In this document: positions 23,600 through 35,698 of the stretch, piece by piece
Layout: each line of letters opens with the position of its first letter
Numbering within the stretch: position 1 is the first letter of the stretch
From: Prinsepia uniflora
Taxonomy: Eukaryota; Streptophyta; Magnoliopsida; Rosales; Rosaceae
Reading direction: 5' to 3'
Assembly: GCA_032719365.1 (NCBI GenBank)
Contig: CM064861.1
Span: 83,324,863-83,388,862, forward strand
Length of the DNA stretch: 64,000 bases
Notes under the pieces: generated by a model
Told to the model about the DNA's origin: nothing
The model's input: the letters and a program-made list of their open reading frames with translations, nothing else
Database searches by the model: none
Program-made: the position numbers and the translations under genes

Positions 23600-24120
23600 T
23601 ATCAAACTAATAGGGCCTTGGCCCAAAATCATAAATGAAACCAATCATACGGGCCACAGCCCAAATCCATGTGGGACTCAGCCAAAAAACTAGTACATCA
23701 TATATCATATAACATATACATATAAATCACATAACTAATCTTGTCACGGTTTCTAAAGCTAAACGCGTGCTACCCGGGGTCTCAAACCCCAAGTCTCCCT
23801 AGGGTCCACTCAAGTCAATGTCCGTAGATCAACGACCCTCCCTGTGGGTTATAATCCATAAGCCTTTCTGAGAGTAAGGTACCCAACGGGGGCGACTCCA
23901 CTCAGTTAGTATTCCGTGACTACTCTGGGGCTCACTTAGGCCAACGACCCTCCACGGAGGAGACAATCCAAATAAAGGAAGGTATATGAATATTTGAAAA
24001 CATTCTTAAAACCTTTCAAGGGATTCATGCCCGGTCCCCATAAACCGTCATGAAACCAGAAATCCATTTAGGGTCCCTAACCCGAAATCATTAACGTAAA
24101 CCAACTGGGCCTCGTGCCCG
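23600..24120 (-). repeat. GGGN...N'CCC modules in the 3' LTR
   Basis: Reverse copy of the array type at 7640 and 21300. Modules include GGGCC-TT-GGCCC near 23610, GGGCCACAGCCC near 23650, GGGTCCCTAACCC near 24070 and GGGCCTCGTGCCC near 24108. The fourth pair switches between C-G and T-A while the loop also varies. The same modules recur in the 5' LTR at 34060-34620. Confidence 0.58.
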
Positions 24121-24135
24121 AACTCATGACTCAAC

Positions 24136-26736
24136 TGACAGGACCCGTCCCAACTGGACCTCGATAACCGTGCCCGGTCCTGCTCCCGTCTGACAAGTCA
24201 ACTGAAGTTCCGAAACGATCCTTTAGCATTTATCAGACAAGGGATAGCTGGGCTGATTTCCGCTCATGCCTCCGCCTCGAGATCAGCCCCGAACGTCGTG
24301 CTACGACCTGGAGGGTCATCAAAAACAGAAAGTGTGAGTGGACAAAAATGGTATCGTTTAAACACTTTTATCAAAACACATCGTTACCCTCCAGTTTTGT
24401 AAACATGCATGCATAGGGAAAAACATATGAGTCACAATCACCGGCATTTTCAGCCAAATCACATAACAAATCATATCCCGGCTCTCAGGCTAAAACATAT
24501 AAAAACATTTGAATCATTTGAATCATTTTATAAAACCAATTCACCATATAATAAAGTATATAACTCGGGAATTACACATCCGAGGATCCTCTGGGAATTA
24601 CACATCCAGAGTCGTCATCCAATGCTGGGAATTACACATCCAGCCTCACCGGGGATTACACATCCGGTCCTTCCAGGAATTACGCATTTGGAGTCACTTC
24701 GGGAATTACACATCCGAAGTCTACCCAGGAATTACACATCTGGGGGCATCAAACACCAATACACAATCAAAAGCATTATTTCAAATCAAGTATCAAAACC
24801 ATGTCAAAACTATCATCACAGGGCCACATGCCCAAACCTCATTTTTTTGTCAATCCATATCATTCAATGCACGTAAATCTGTAAAATCATATTCGAAAAA
24901 AACATCACAATTCCATTAAATCAAGTTCCCAACTCATAATCCAAGCCAAAACCAATCACAAATCCCGGGTCTGTGCCCAAAACAGTCATTTCACCTTTTC
25001 TCGAAAAACGTGCCCGAAACACCGATTAAAATAATCAGTAAATCCCAAAATAATCATATTAAATCATTGCAATTCAAATCATGCCATAAATCATGTAAAA
25101 CATTTAACTATGCATGCATATCAGTTTATAAAACAAACGTCCACTCACACACTGTCCAACTGCTCGTTTCCCGCGCTGCACGCGTTTCCGTAATTTCCAA
25201 CAATTTCTAGAAACTCGAATCCTGTCCAAGATCATTATTCATGGTCACTAACACCTCAATTTACATCCCACTAATTTCTCATAATTTTTCGGGAATTTAA
25301 TATTAATTAAATACGTAACATAAACCTTCAGACCCTCGAAACATTATCGAGACGGTGTCCGATCGACTCGCACCCAAAACAAAAAATATTCGTTACATTA
25401 AATAGGACAAGTTTCATGTTGAACTCACCTCAAAATTCCCACTCACGCGCCCCCACGCGCAGCCGCAAACGGCTGCGCGTGAAAGTCGCGCGCCGTGAAC
25501 AGTCGTCGTCCCAACCCGTTTAACTGGTAAACGGGTCCGGTTAGCCCGCGATGCAACCCAACTGGCTTTCTGCCAATTCGACATCATTTCCGGCAATTCA
25601 ATCATCTATCAGTATCGTTAGGGTCTTCATTTAGGTTCTGTGAAATCAAGAACATCAAACCTCGCCTGAATCCCTACGATTCACGGTTGAACATCGAAGC
25701 ATCTCTGGTTGCTGTTCATCATCCAATCGTTATCAATTCTCCATGTTTTCCTTCAATTGATGCATCAGGAAGCATCGTGGAGTCCTAATAAACATATTCC
25801 CCTGATCAAGTTCACAGTTCCATGTCTCAATTTCCTCGACTCAAACTCGAAAATCCCGAAACCTCATCCTCTCTGTTCTACGTCCAATTGGCCCCAATTT
25901 CCTTCGTTCTTCATCTGGTTCGACTCGTAGCATTCCCAGAAGGCTAAATCTAAGGGCAATTTCATTCAAAAACATCTATAATTTCGAAATGGATTTTTGA
26001 GGTCCTTAATGGTTTTTTCGGGTTTTCTACTTCAGGTTTACAGTTTCTTTTGTTGTACTCCCTCTTGTTTTTCACTCATTATTCTCCTCCTAAGCTCCCC
26101 TGTATCTCTGGTTTATACACTTTCCTTCTTAATCAACCAAATTTGGATGAAGTTAAACGGGTGGGCGGGTTTGTTTGTATGTATTAGGCATTCAAACCCA
26201 CTAATCCTTCACACATGATGACAAGTGTCATCACATGGTTAATCCACACCCAACTTAATTGACTCAGCTAGTCTCATCCTCACAATCATCCCAGCTACAG
26301 AAAATTACCATTTTACCCCTACTTAGAAAAATTACCAAAATGCCCTTTATAGTTCTAGACCCATAACTTTTTCGTTCGGACTCCGATTGACGCATGCCGT
26401 CTGTCTACGGATCCAGCGTCCCGAGACCTATCCAACGGTACTTCCAGAAAGTCCAAACAATGTCCCGATCAAAAAGTCAACTTTCGGCCCCTTTTGACCA
26501 ATTTACCAAACTACCCTCAAACTTCCGCACGTCATAACTTTCTTCTCGAATGTCGAAATTGAGCGTGCCACCTGTCTACGAACTCGTGACGTCCCGAATT
26601 ACATCACGGTCATCGGTCAAAGTTCGTTTGACCGCTCAAATTAAAAGTCAACTTTTCGCCTAATTCCAGGGACAAAATCGTCATTTTCCTTCAAAATTTC
26701 CAAATTTTCCTTTTTTCGAATTTTCGGGGCATCACA
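24136..26736 (-). mobile_element. Solo LTR (family B) in the 3' LTR
   Basis: 2,601 bp, flanked by TCAAC (24131-24135 and 26737-26741). On the plus strand it starts TGACAGGACCCGTCCCAACT and ends GGGGCATCACA, so as an LTR it reads TG...CA on the minus strand. The unoccupied target is visible in the sister LTR at 34590-34594. The sequence is related to family A in its ends and in the ATTTACCAAACTACCCTC/AAGTCAACTTTTCG blocks but differs through most of its length. It carries the hairpin array at 24564-24744. Confidence 0.82.
24564..24744 (-). repeat. Seven-module hairpin array with covarying arms
   Basis: Seven modules share the loop GAATTACACAT (GATTACACAT in the fourth, GAATTACGCAT in the fifth) and have different but complementary arms: CTCGG/CCGAG, CTCTGG/CCAGAG, GCTGG/CCAGC, ACCGG/CCGGT, TCCA/TGGA, ACTTCGG/CCGAAGT, CCCAG/CTGGG. 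Left arms begin at 24564, 24589, 24624, 24648, 24672, 24696 and 24724. Spacing is 24-36 bases. Chance or plain tandem duplication would not keep pairing while changing the bases. Confidence 0.82.
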
Positions 26737-28652
26737 TCAACAGGGCATCGTGCCCGATATCTCAGGGTCAGTCACGATTCCAATCGTAGTGATGCGTGCA
26801 ACCATCTGTCCAGGACCGCCCACAATCCTAGTATGTCGCCGTGAACGAATCAACCAACGCGACCACCACTAGATCATGGTGCACTCATCACCGATCGATA
26901 TCCTGAACCGTCAGCACTCCGAATTCGAGCCTCTAGTGGCCGCTCGATAATGGTTCGTGCATCGTGAACTCTCCAGAAGGAACACATCCCAGTTCAGAGG
27001 CTAGCGTCGTGTCGTCCATCGCCGTGCACATAGCACTCCCTGCGACCACGACTCAGACTCGTAGGTCATCAATAGTGCCACATGCCCGAGACAAAATCAA
27101 ATGGGTCTCATACCCGAGTTTATCATTTTTAAATCCAAAACCATTTCATTTAAACCATCGTAGAAAGCATAGTACGTATAAGTACCGTATAAGCCTGAAA
27201 CCTCGAAATACGTGCAAATATGTCAACACACACAAATGCACTCATGGCATCACAAAACATGTTCATAAAAGCATATAAAATATTTATGCATGCATCAATT
27301 TAGAAAACCAAAGTCCACTCACAGACCGTTCGAGCTACCGCCTCGATACGCGTGCCATACGGCTCTCCCGGGCCAAACCCCGTCACTGGGACCTCCAAAC
27401 CTGTCCAAATCGTAATAGAGGGTTACTAACTACTTAAATAACCCCTCACTTAACCCCTGTAATTTTTTGGAATTTTAAACTATTTTTAAACTCGATCCTA
27501 AACCTTTGGACACCCCGAAACCTATCGAAACGATGTTCGATTGACACGAAATCAGTCCCAAAATGTTCATTACATCAAATAGATGATTTCACATGTTGGA
27601 AACTTCCCCAAAAGAGGCCTCAAATTCTCCCACATGTGGCCTGAAGTTCCTACGCGTGAAATCCGCGCGCCAGGAACAGTGCATCTTCAACCTCAGTCAG
27701 ACCAGTCTGAACCTGCTGGTCTGGTTCAACATTGTACAGCTGGTCTAACTAGACTGACGTGATCGATCCAGGGCTATTCCCTCTTCATTTTTTGTCCAAT
27801 TCGATCCAATCAAATCCTAATCTTCCTATTTTAAGGTTTCCTATCTATTCACATAATTAGAATCAAGAAAAACCATGAAAACCGTTGTGGTTCAATTCCT
27901 CCCTCACGGCCCCTGTTTTTCCTGGCCACCGCTAGGGCTAAACAGCCACCTTCCACCACCATAAACCATCCCTAAACTCTCCTACAACCCCATTAAACAT
28001 CACTCTAATACCCAAAGCCATCCATAACATCCTAAACCAAAAATTCAAATTAAAACAATCAAAATGGGATTGTCGGGTTACCTGAGCCCTGGGCCATCGT
28101 CGCCGTCCACGGCGGCCCTTGTCATCACCAGACATCACATGACAGGTCCCCGTCCCAACTGGACGTCAAAAACAGTGCACGGTCCTGCTCCCGTCTGACA
28201 AGTCAACCAAAGGCCCGAAACTACCCTTCAGTGCTTGCCAGACAAGGGACGTTTGCGTTGATTTCTGCTGCTTGCCACAGCCTCACGATCAGTCCTGAAC
28301 GTCGTACCACGGCCTGGAGGGTCACAAAACAGAAAAGGTGTGAGTGTACAAAAATGACCTCTTATAAAAACATTTGCCAAAATACATTCTTACCCTCCAG
28401 TTTTCACAAACTTGCATGCATATCGTAAAACATGAGTAATAGTATGAAATCATTCAAGTATGAACAGTGGACCGATAAAATCAAAACATATTTTCCCATG
28501 GTCCGTAAAACTCATGTTCACCAAATCAGTTCATGTTATAAAACATCAAATCCCGGCTCTTAGGCCAAAACATGTGAAAACACAATCACTTGGCCACAAA
28601 GACCAAAAACCCGTACTCAAAACCAGTACGTCATCACAAACAACATCAATCA

Positions 28653-28753
28653 GCACTAATCACAAGTGCACAGTCAATCAATCAATCCAATCAATCCGCA
28701 CTACTCACAAGTGCACAAACCATCACTATCACATCTGCACTACTCACAAGTGC
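28653..28753 (-). repeat. GCACT...AGTGC palindromes, three copies
   Basis: GCACTAATCACAAGTGC or GCACTACTCACAAGTGC at 28653-28669, 28698-28714 and 28737-28753. The arms are identical between copies, so this run gives palindromes but no covariation. Confidence 0.6.
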
Positions 28754-29020
28754 TGCACTACGCGTAGGCCAATATCCAGCCACACTCTTGGGATCGGACA
28801 CCTCTGGGCTCAACCCTCGGGCTCAGTCACATCTGGGCGAACACATCCCCAGGCTCAGACCCATCCGAGTGGTACATCCAGGCTCAGTCACATCCGAGAA
28901 GCTGGCTACCATAGGATCAACTCCCGATCCTACAATCACATCCCCCAAGCTCCGGTCGTCTGGGTAATCCCCCCCAAGCTCCGACCGTCTGGGCATTTCA
29001 CAATCACAATGAAAACCATC

Positions 29021-29559
29021 TTGGGAATTATATCCCAAAACATTTCAATCAAATCTTGTCTTCATACAAAGTCAAGATCATTCCCGACTGGGTCTCAAGC
29101 CCAAAATACCATTTACACACAAACCTTTAAAGCACATTTTAAAACAATAAAATAATCCAGAAATCATCATTGACTTACCAACTAAGTCAAAACATCATTT
29201 TAGAAATCATTTAGACTCCGGGCCTAGCCCAAAACATCATTTGCACTTTCCTCAGAAAACGTGCCTGAAAGACTGATTAAAATAATCATAAAATTACAAG
29301 AAATCATTAATTTCATCAAATTCACAAGTGACTCCAAATCCGAGTCAAAATCACTATCCAGTTGGGTTCTCATGCCCAAAATATCATTTTTACGCAAATC
29401 CATGCGTTCACAACCTCAATTGCCATTTTCACGTAAATCCACGAAATTGACCCTTTACTCATTCCCGAGTCACAACATCATTTTTCAATCCATGACTCAT
29501 AATCCGAGTCCAAACATTTTTTTCAATCAATTTCAATCCCGGACTCATAACCCGAGTCC
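29021..29559 (-). repeat. Nine-module hairpin series with covarying arms
   Basis: Nine short palindromes, most followed by an AAAACATCATTTT-like spacer, at intervals of 19-165 bases. Arms: TTGGGA/TCCCAA (29021, 29033), ATCTTG/CAAGAT (29053, 29073), TGACTTA/TAAGTCA (29171, 29183), GGGC/GCCC (29220, 29227), TGACTC/GAGTCA (29329, 29342), TTGGG/CCCAA (29362, 29375), ACTC/GAGT (29457, 29467), GACTC/GAGTC (29494, 29506), GGACTC/GAGTCC (29541, 29554). The spacer is what is conserved; the arms differ but pair in every module. Confidence 0.72.
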
Positions 29560-32304
29560 AAACATTACTTTTAACCAAATTCATAATTTCTCGAAAATCG
29601 TGCCCAAAAATATAATATAATAATCATAAAACCGAGAAATCACCGGATTGAAACATATATCATATCAAATCATAAAAAATCATATAATAAGGCATTTTAA
29701 AGCATATATGCATGCATCACGGTTAGAAAACCAAAAGTCCACTCACACACACCGTCCAAAACGGTCCGTTTCCGAGCTGCATGTTTTTCCGTAAATTCTG
29801 GAAATCACAATTCCTGTCTAAAATCATTATAGAGGGTTACTAACATCACAAAATACTTCATATAATTTTCCTCAATTTTTCCGGAATTTAAATACGTATT
29901 TTAAACGTAAAACAAAACTTCGGATACGCAGAACATTAACGAAACGATATCCGATTTCCTCGAAACCAGCGTCAAAATGTTCATTACAATGAGAGGATTC
30001 AAAGTCATGTTGACCTCACCTTGAAACTAGGCCGTACGCGCCCTCACGCGCCGCCGTGAGTGGCTGCGCGTGAAACCCACGCCCCAGCTACAGTAACCGT
30101 CTTCCTCACCCGTTTGTCTGTAAATCGGGTCCTTTTGCCCACGAACAGACCCGACTGGTTTCCTAACTATTCAACGTTAATTCCTTCAATTTAACATTCA
30201 CACAGCTTCGTTATAAGTCTAATTAGAGATCTGTAACGTTAATTACACAAAACCATACCTCAAACCTTTAAGATCAAAGATGATCATTCGAAGAACACTC
30301 GAACACTGTTCATCTTCAAAAGTCGTCAATGTCAAAAGATTTCCTTCAATTTATGGATCCAGAAGCTTCAATGGACTCAGTTAAACTCATTCCCCATCTC
30401 AATTGCATCAATCCAAGCCTCAATTCCCACGACTCAAGCTCGAACCTTGCACACTGTTACTAGACCCGTTCAGAGCCAATTTGGCCTCAATTCTCTTCGT
30501 TTTTGATCTGGATCAACTCGTCACAACCTCAGGAAGCTAAATGAATCTTCAATTTCAATCCTCACGGCTCAAATCTCAACATTAGAATTCCCCCCCAAAT
30601 TTTCTAAAATTTGATTTTCCAGAATAAAGCTCCCTCTCAATCCCTCGTGTTTCCCTGTTAATTCAGTCCCACAAATCTCTCAGTTTCTCACTCAAAACCG
30701 GTTGTGGAAGGGAGCCCAATTCTCTCAATTTTGATTCCCCAATTTTTGCACGGTTTGAAGAACATAGAAGATTAATGGAGGAATTAAAAATAATTAAGTA
30801 TAATTAATTAATAAAACATCATAATGATGTTTTCCCCAAAACATGGATCAGGTTTTAATCCCTAAATCAAGGGATGGGTGACACTTGTCACTCATCCAGA
30901 TTTGTTCAATCATCGGGTACTGTTCATATTAAAATAATATTATAATCGAAATCCCGGTTCGTTCGGTTAATCGAGTCCGTTCCCGTGACCATAACTTCGT
31001 CGTCGAATCTCCGATTTCGGCATGCCGCCTGTCGTTGGATTCGTATCGACGAGACCTACGTAACGGTCTTTGGCCCCCGTCCATTGGACTTCTCGGGTCA
31101 AAAGTCAGCATTTGGCCCCTTTTTAGCCAAATTACCAAAATACCCCTCAACTTTCGAACGCCATAACTTTCTCCTCGAATGTCGGAATCGAACGTGCCAC
31201 ATGTCTATGAACTCGTGACGTCTCAAACTATGTCACAGTCATCGGTCAAAGTCCGTTTGACAGCCGAACTAAAAGTCAACATTTTGGCCACGCTAGGGGC
31301 AAAACGGTCATTTTGCACAATTCGTCCGATTTCACTCAACTAATCCCAGATTAGTCATTCTAAACCATAATTAATTAATATTCAATCCCGATATTCGGGA
31401 CGGGTCGTTACAACCTTCCTCCCTTAAAGAATTTGGTCCCCGAAATTCCAACTATCCTTATTCCACGTCCACCACGTGGAAAACAAATTGGTTTCAACAT
31501 GTGTACACTTGTACACCCACTAGCCAACGCAGAACTCGTCTACACTCAGACGTCACATCACAGATTCACGTCGTACTGACTACACTCGACCACCTCGAGT
31601 GAAATTGTTCACCTGAAATTGGCAATGTCATCATTAAGCTGACTCCTTCCGCTTGACGGTTCCTCTTAATCACTAATGTTCCCTGACCTCCACTCTCATC
31701 GAGAATCACCAAATCTCACTTGTCAGTCCATGCCGACACTACTAGCCAATCTATCACCACTAAGCTTTACCACCCTTGTAAAGCTCCAATCAGCAACAAA
31801 TCAGTGACAACACATCGTACTACAACGTCCGTCAATGTAGCATAAGATGAACAACATGATCTCACCTCGCCGGGCGAACTCAATCCTGCGACAAATACCA
31901 ACCTCAGTATCCATAACTGTCACCCCCTCAGTGATCCAAGATGCTGGTAAGGTCTCGGCATAACAACATCTCGCAAAGTAACTCGTGGTCACACTAACCA
32001 CCAACTCACTCAATCAGATGGTGTAACTGGAACACATTGAACACCAGCCTAGCAGTGATCACACAACTCAATACTAGAGTTACACTCGCCAACCATGGCT
32101 CAGAGCACCTGCTCAAACAGTCACTGAAATCATCAAAATCACTCTGCCCAGTGCATCGTGTTCAACACTAGATTTCGCCCTCGTTCAGGAGCAAAATCGT
32201 AATTTCGCCCTGAACGTCCGTTAATCCTTGGCTAATTTCCGATTAGCCCCACTAATCCGTAATTAGTATTAATTAATCCTTTACATTTGGGACGGGTCGT
32301 TACA

Positions 32305-33753
32305 ACCTCCCCTCCTTAAATAATTTCGTCCTCGAAATTCAAACTGACCTAATTCCACAACCAACTGTGGAATGCAATACGTCCCTCTACTCGGGCGTTC
32401 TCGTGGAACCGTACACGTCTGCCATAAGCCCTGTACTCTACGGTACGCAATACCACCAGAGCTTCCAAAGCTCCAACTCACCCTCTAGAACTACACGTCG
32501 GCTCGTAAGTCTCACTCGAGATGAATGTCGACGCCTCGCCTGTCACTCACTCTGACAGGTCAATTATACTAAGTTGATTTTAGATCCTTATAGTTTAACA
32601 TCCGGACACGTTCCAACCTACACCCAGCAGGTTACAACACGTACTACTCGTCCTGTTGACACCCAATCGACGTCTTACCCATCCGGAGTGTGTGTATGGG
32701 GTCTAGATACACCCTACTTTTCTCAGAAGAGAAAACACTCTGCACTGAAGGGTTCCCTTATCACAGAGGAGTCGCTTCCCAAAGCAACCGTCCTCAGCTC
32801 GAAATATGGGTTAATTTCCAAATTTTATTTCCTATATCCATGTTCATTTCGTACACCAACATGTATGTCCGGCACTCACGCCAAACCATGCGGTCTAATC
32901 GAACCACATCTACCCAGGCGCATCAATCCGAAACTCGCTACCGCCTCATCATGACCAAGACAGTACGGCTACACTCTCTACATATCCAACTTCTGTCTTG
33001 TCATCTCACCAACTATTTCAAAGATTCTCCAATTATCTCACGATACTATTTTCCTCTGCTCCTAGCTTAGCATAATCAGCGAGGCAATTCACCCCACTGA
33101 TTACCAGACCTCGGTTACTCACTTGTCACATCCAGTGACGCTTAATACTTTCTGCTCTTCGAATTACTCAAATTTGACCCACAGCCTAGGTGTTCGGTTC
33201 TTACACCCTATTTGAACCCTTAGCTGTTAAATCACTCCACGTTATCCCACCTAGGGAAGAAATCAAGGAAAATCCAAGATGATGACATCAAAGTTCATCC
33301 TATGTCACCCTCCGGCACCCAACATTATCTGCTAAAGAGTAGAAAATGAGAAGTCTCCTTCACCGACCTCTCGTCCACTAGGTCATCCATGGCCTCAGCT
33401 GATCTCTACAACACACTCAACTACCCTGACTCTTTGGTCGTCCTACTGTGTCTATCGGTTCAATGGGTTCTATCTCCAGTAAATATGAGACTCTAAGCTG
33501 TTGGATTCGCACGAATACAGATCTTACTTGGGATCTACTTCCTTGAAGCACGCGACATATGCGGCATAGGATGCCAATCTTACCCTAATCTATTGCATCT
33601 CATGCAAAACGTAGTCTAACTAGGATTCAATCCCACTGAATCCTCCTACTCTTACTCTAACTATCAGGTTCATGACGGCTTGTTACCACTGTAGAGACAT
33701 CACATCCTCAACCTGTTCATCACTCTGAGAGCAAAACCTGCTCTGATACCACT
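32305..33753 (-). mobile_element. Non-coding internal region of the 23299-37587 element
   Basis: It lies between the purine-rich tract (complement of 32305-32318) and the primer site (complement of 33736-33750). The part next to the primer site matches the family A internal region at 8973-9100. Open frames in it are short, on both strands, and show no gag, protease, integrase or reverse transcriptase motif. Confidence 0.65.
33736..33750 (-). promoter_or_regulatory. Primer-binding site, initiator Met tRNA type
   Basis: On the minus strand, TGGTATCAGAGCAGG begins three bases after the LTR end CCTGACA. It fixes the minus orientation of this element. Confidence 0.75.
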
Positions 33754-34436
33754 TGTCAGGATCCGTCCCAATCTCACCGGGATTAACGCGGGACGCGCCT
33801 GATTCCGTCTGACATGGAGTGTCAGACAAGGTAAATTCCGACTTTAGCCCGCTCGGGGCTTCAGAGTACGCCAGGATCTGGAGGAGGTATGTGATGTCTC
33901 GGTCTCTTTTACAGCCCGCATTCGCGATCAACCTGAAGGGCAGTCAAAACATTAAAAGCTGTGAGTGGACAAAACAAAGAATTTAATAAAAACACTTTCA
34001 CGAAAGACATTTATACCCTTCACTAAAAAGCATCCATGCATTCGAAAAGAAATTTATCAAACTAATAGGGCCTTGGCCCAAAATCGTAAAGGAAACCAAT
34101 CATACTGGCCACATCCCAAATTCATGTGGGACTCAGCCCAAAACCAGTACATCATATATCATATATATATAAACCACATAACCAATCTTGTCACGGTTTC
34201 TAAAGCTATGTGCGTGCTACCCCGGGTCTCAAATCCCAAGTCTCCCCAAGGTTCACCCAAGTCAATGTCCGTAGATCAATGACCCTCCATGGGGGTTACA
34301 ATCCATAAGCCTTCCTGAGAGTAAGGTACCTAATGGGGGCGACTCCATTCAGTTAGTGCTCCGTGACTACTCCGGGGTCCACCCAGGCCAATGACCTTCC
34401 CTGGAGGAGACAATCCAAATAAAGGAAGGTATATGA

Positions 34437-34459
34437 ATATATATATATATATATATATA
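34437..34459. repeat. AT dinucleotide microsatellite
   Basis: A continuous AT run inside the LTR. The matching place in the sister LTR (near 23996) lacks it, so it expanded after insertion. Confidence 0.8.
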
Positions 34460-34631
34460 AAACCTTAAAACCTTTCAAGGGATTCATGCCCGGTCCTCAT
34501 AAACTGTCATGAAACCAGAAATCCATTTAGGGTCCCCGACCGGAAATCATAAACGTAAACCAACTGGGCCTCGTGCCCGAACTCATGACTCAACTAGGCA
34601 TCGTGCCCGATATCTCAAAGTCAGTCACGAT

Positions 34632-35698
34632 CAAGGATTGAAATATCGATATCGACGGATATATCGCTAGCCAAATTTACGGATATCTCATCCCAAATAT
34701 CGATATCGATATCGTTTACAGTCAACAAAAATGACGGAAATTCGATCTAAAAGTAGGAAATTTGGAATGAAACTTTGAAAAAAACTTAAGTACCCAATGA
34801 TGGTTATATAAGACTAATAAAAATTATAAAATGACTTTGATATAATAAATATATGATGAATAATATGATACAATAGAGTTCTGCCGATGACTAGTAATAT
34901 AAAAATTTAAACATAAACCTAAATTGGAGTGAATTACTATAATTGAATGTTAATATAATTAAAAACATAACAATAAGCATAAAAAAATTTGAATAGAAGA
35001 AAAATTATAAAATGAGTAAATATATTTAAAATTGGAAAAAAGGATAAAAAAAAATAGAGTCCATCTTTGTTCAAAAATTGGAAATGATTGATATATTTAA
35101 AATTGGAAAGGATTGATATATTTAAAATTGGAAAAAATGATAAATATAATTCAAAATAAGGAATAAATGAAAAATATAGTTCAATTTAAGGAATAAATGA
35201 ACAATATAGTACAATATAAGGAATAAATGAAAAAAACAAAAGAAAAAGAAAAAGGAAAGGAGGAATAAATGAAAAAGAAGAAAAAAAGAAATAGTTGGTA
35301 ACACGCAAAAGGGCTCGAACACAGGCACATGGGTTTGATGAAGAGAAGCCAAACCAACTCAACTGATAAGCCCAATTGGAAATTTAAGTAAACACATGAT
35401 ATATAAAGCATACGTACTAACATAAAAACTGTCTTCTTTCTCCTCGCCCGGGTCTGCAATTCGGGTTTTTTGACCCGCGCGGCATGACCCGACTGTAACT
35501 CAGTCATTTTACGTTCGATTTTCATGAAATTTGTTCCTATCTCGATCATTTTATTGAAATAAATAGATCACTGGGCTAAAAACAAGGAAAAATTTCGATA
35601 TTTCGCGCAATTTCTTCCCCCCCTCTTACCTGCTGCCAACCAAAATTTCCGACATATCGACCGATGTAGCGGCAATATTGTCGATATTTTCATCACTG
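34632..35698. mobile_element. Non-autonomous hAT element, CGATATCG family, copy 1
   Basis: Bounded by an exact 8-bp duplication GTCACGAT (34624-34631 and 35699-35706). The unoccupied site is visible in the sister LTR at 26771-26778. Ends are imperfect inverted repeats, CAAGGATTGAAATATCGA and CAGTGATGAAAATATCGA (14 of 18). Sub-terminal sequence is rich in ATCGATATCG and its relatives on both sides. The interior is AT-rich, with no transposase. Copies 2 and 3 are at 41408-42276 and 62538-63740. Confidence 0.85.

Larger units (their letters stand above)
28140..32162 (-). mobile_element. Partial LTR retroelement: one LTR plus some internal region
   Basis: 28140-31412 is a 3.27-kb LTR (minus strand start TGTAACGACCCGTCCCG at 31412, end GGGACGGGGACCTGTCA at 28140). 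Next to it on the right, ACCTTCCTCCCTTAAAG is the complement of a polypurine tract, and about 750 bp of non-coding internal region follows to about 32162. The other LTR is missing. Compared with the intact sister LTR (37080-37440), about 340 bp of host LTR is absent at this site, so the event was an insertion with deletion or a rearrangement and has no simple target duplication. Confidence 0.62.

Noticed and set aside
24564..24744. CRISPR-like look: regular repeats with variable parts
   Set aside because: The variable parts are 4-7 bases and pair with each other around the conserved core. There are no spacers of fixed length and no cas genes, and this is plant DNA.
35122..35549. Phenylalanine/leucine-rich minus-strand frames
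   Set aside because: They result from the GAAAAAG-rich interior of hAT copy 1.
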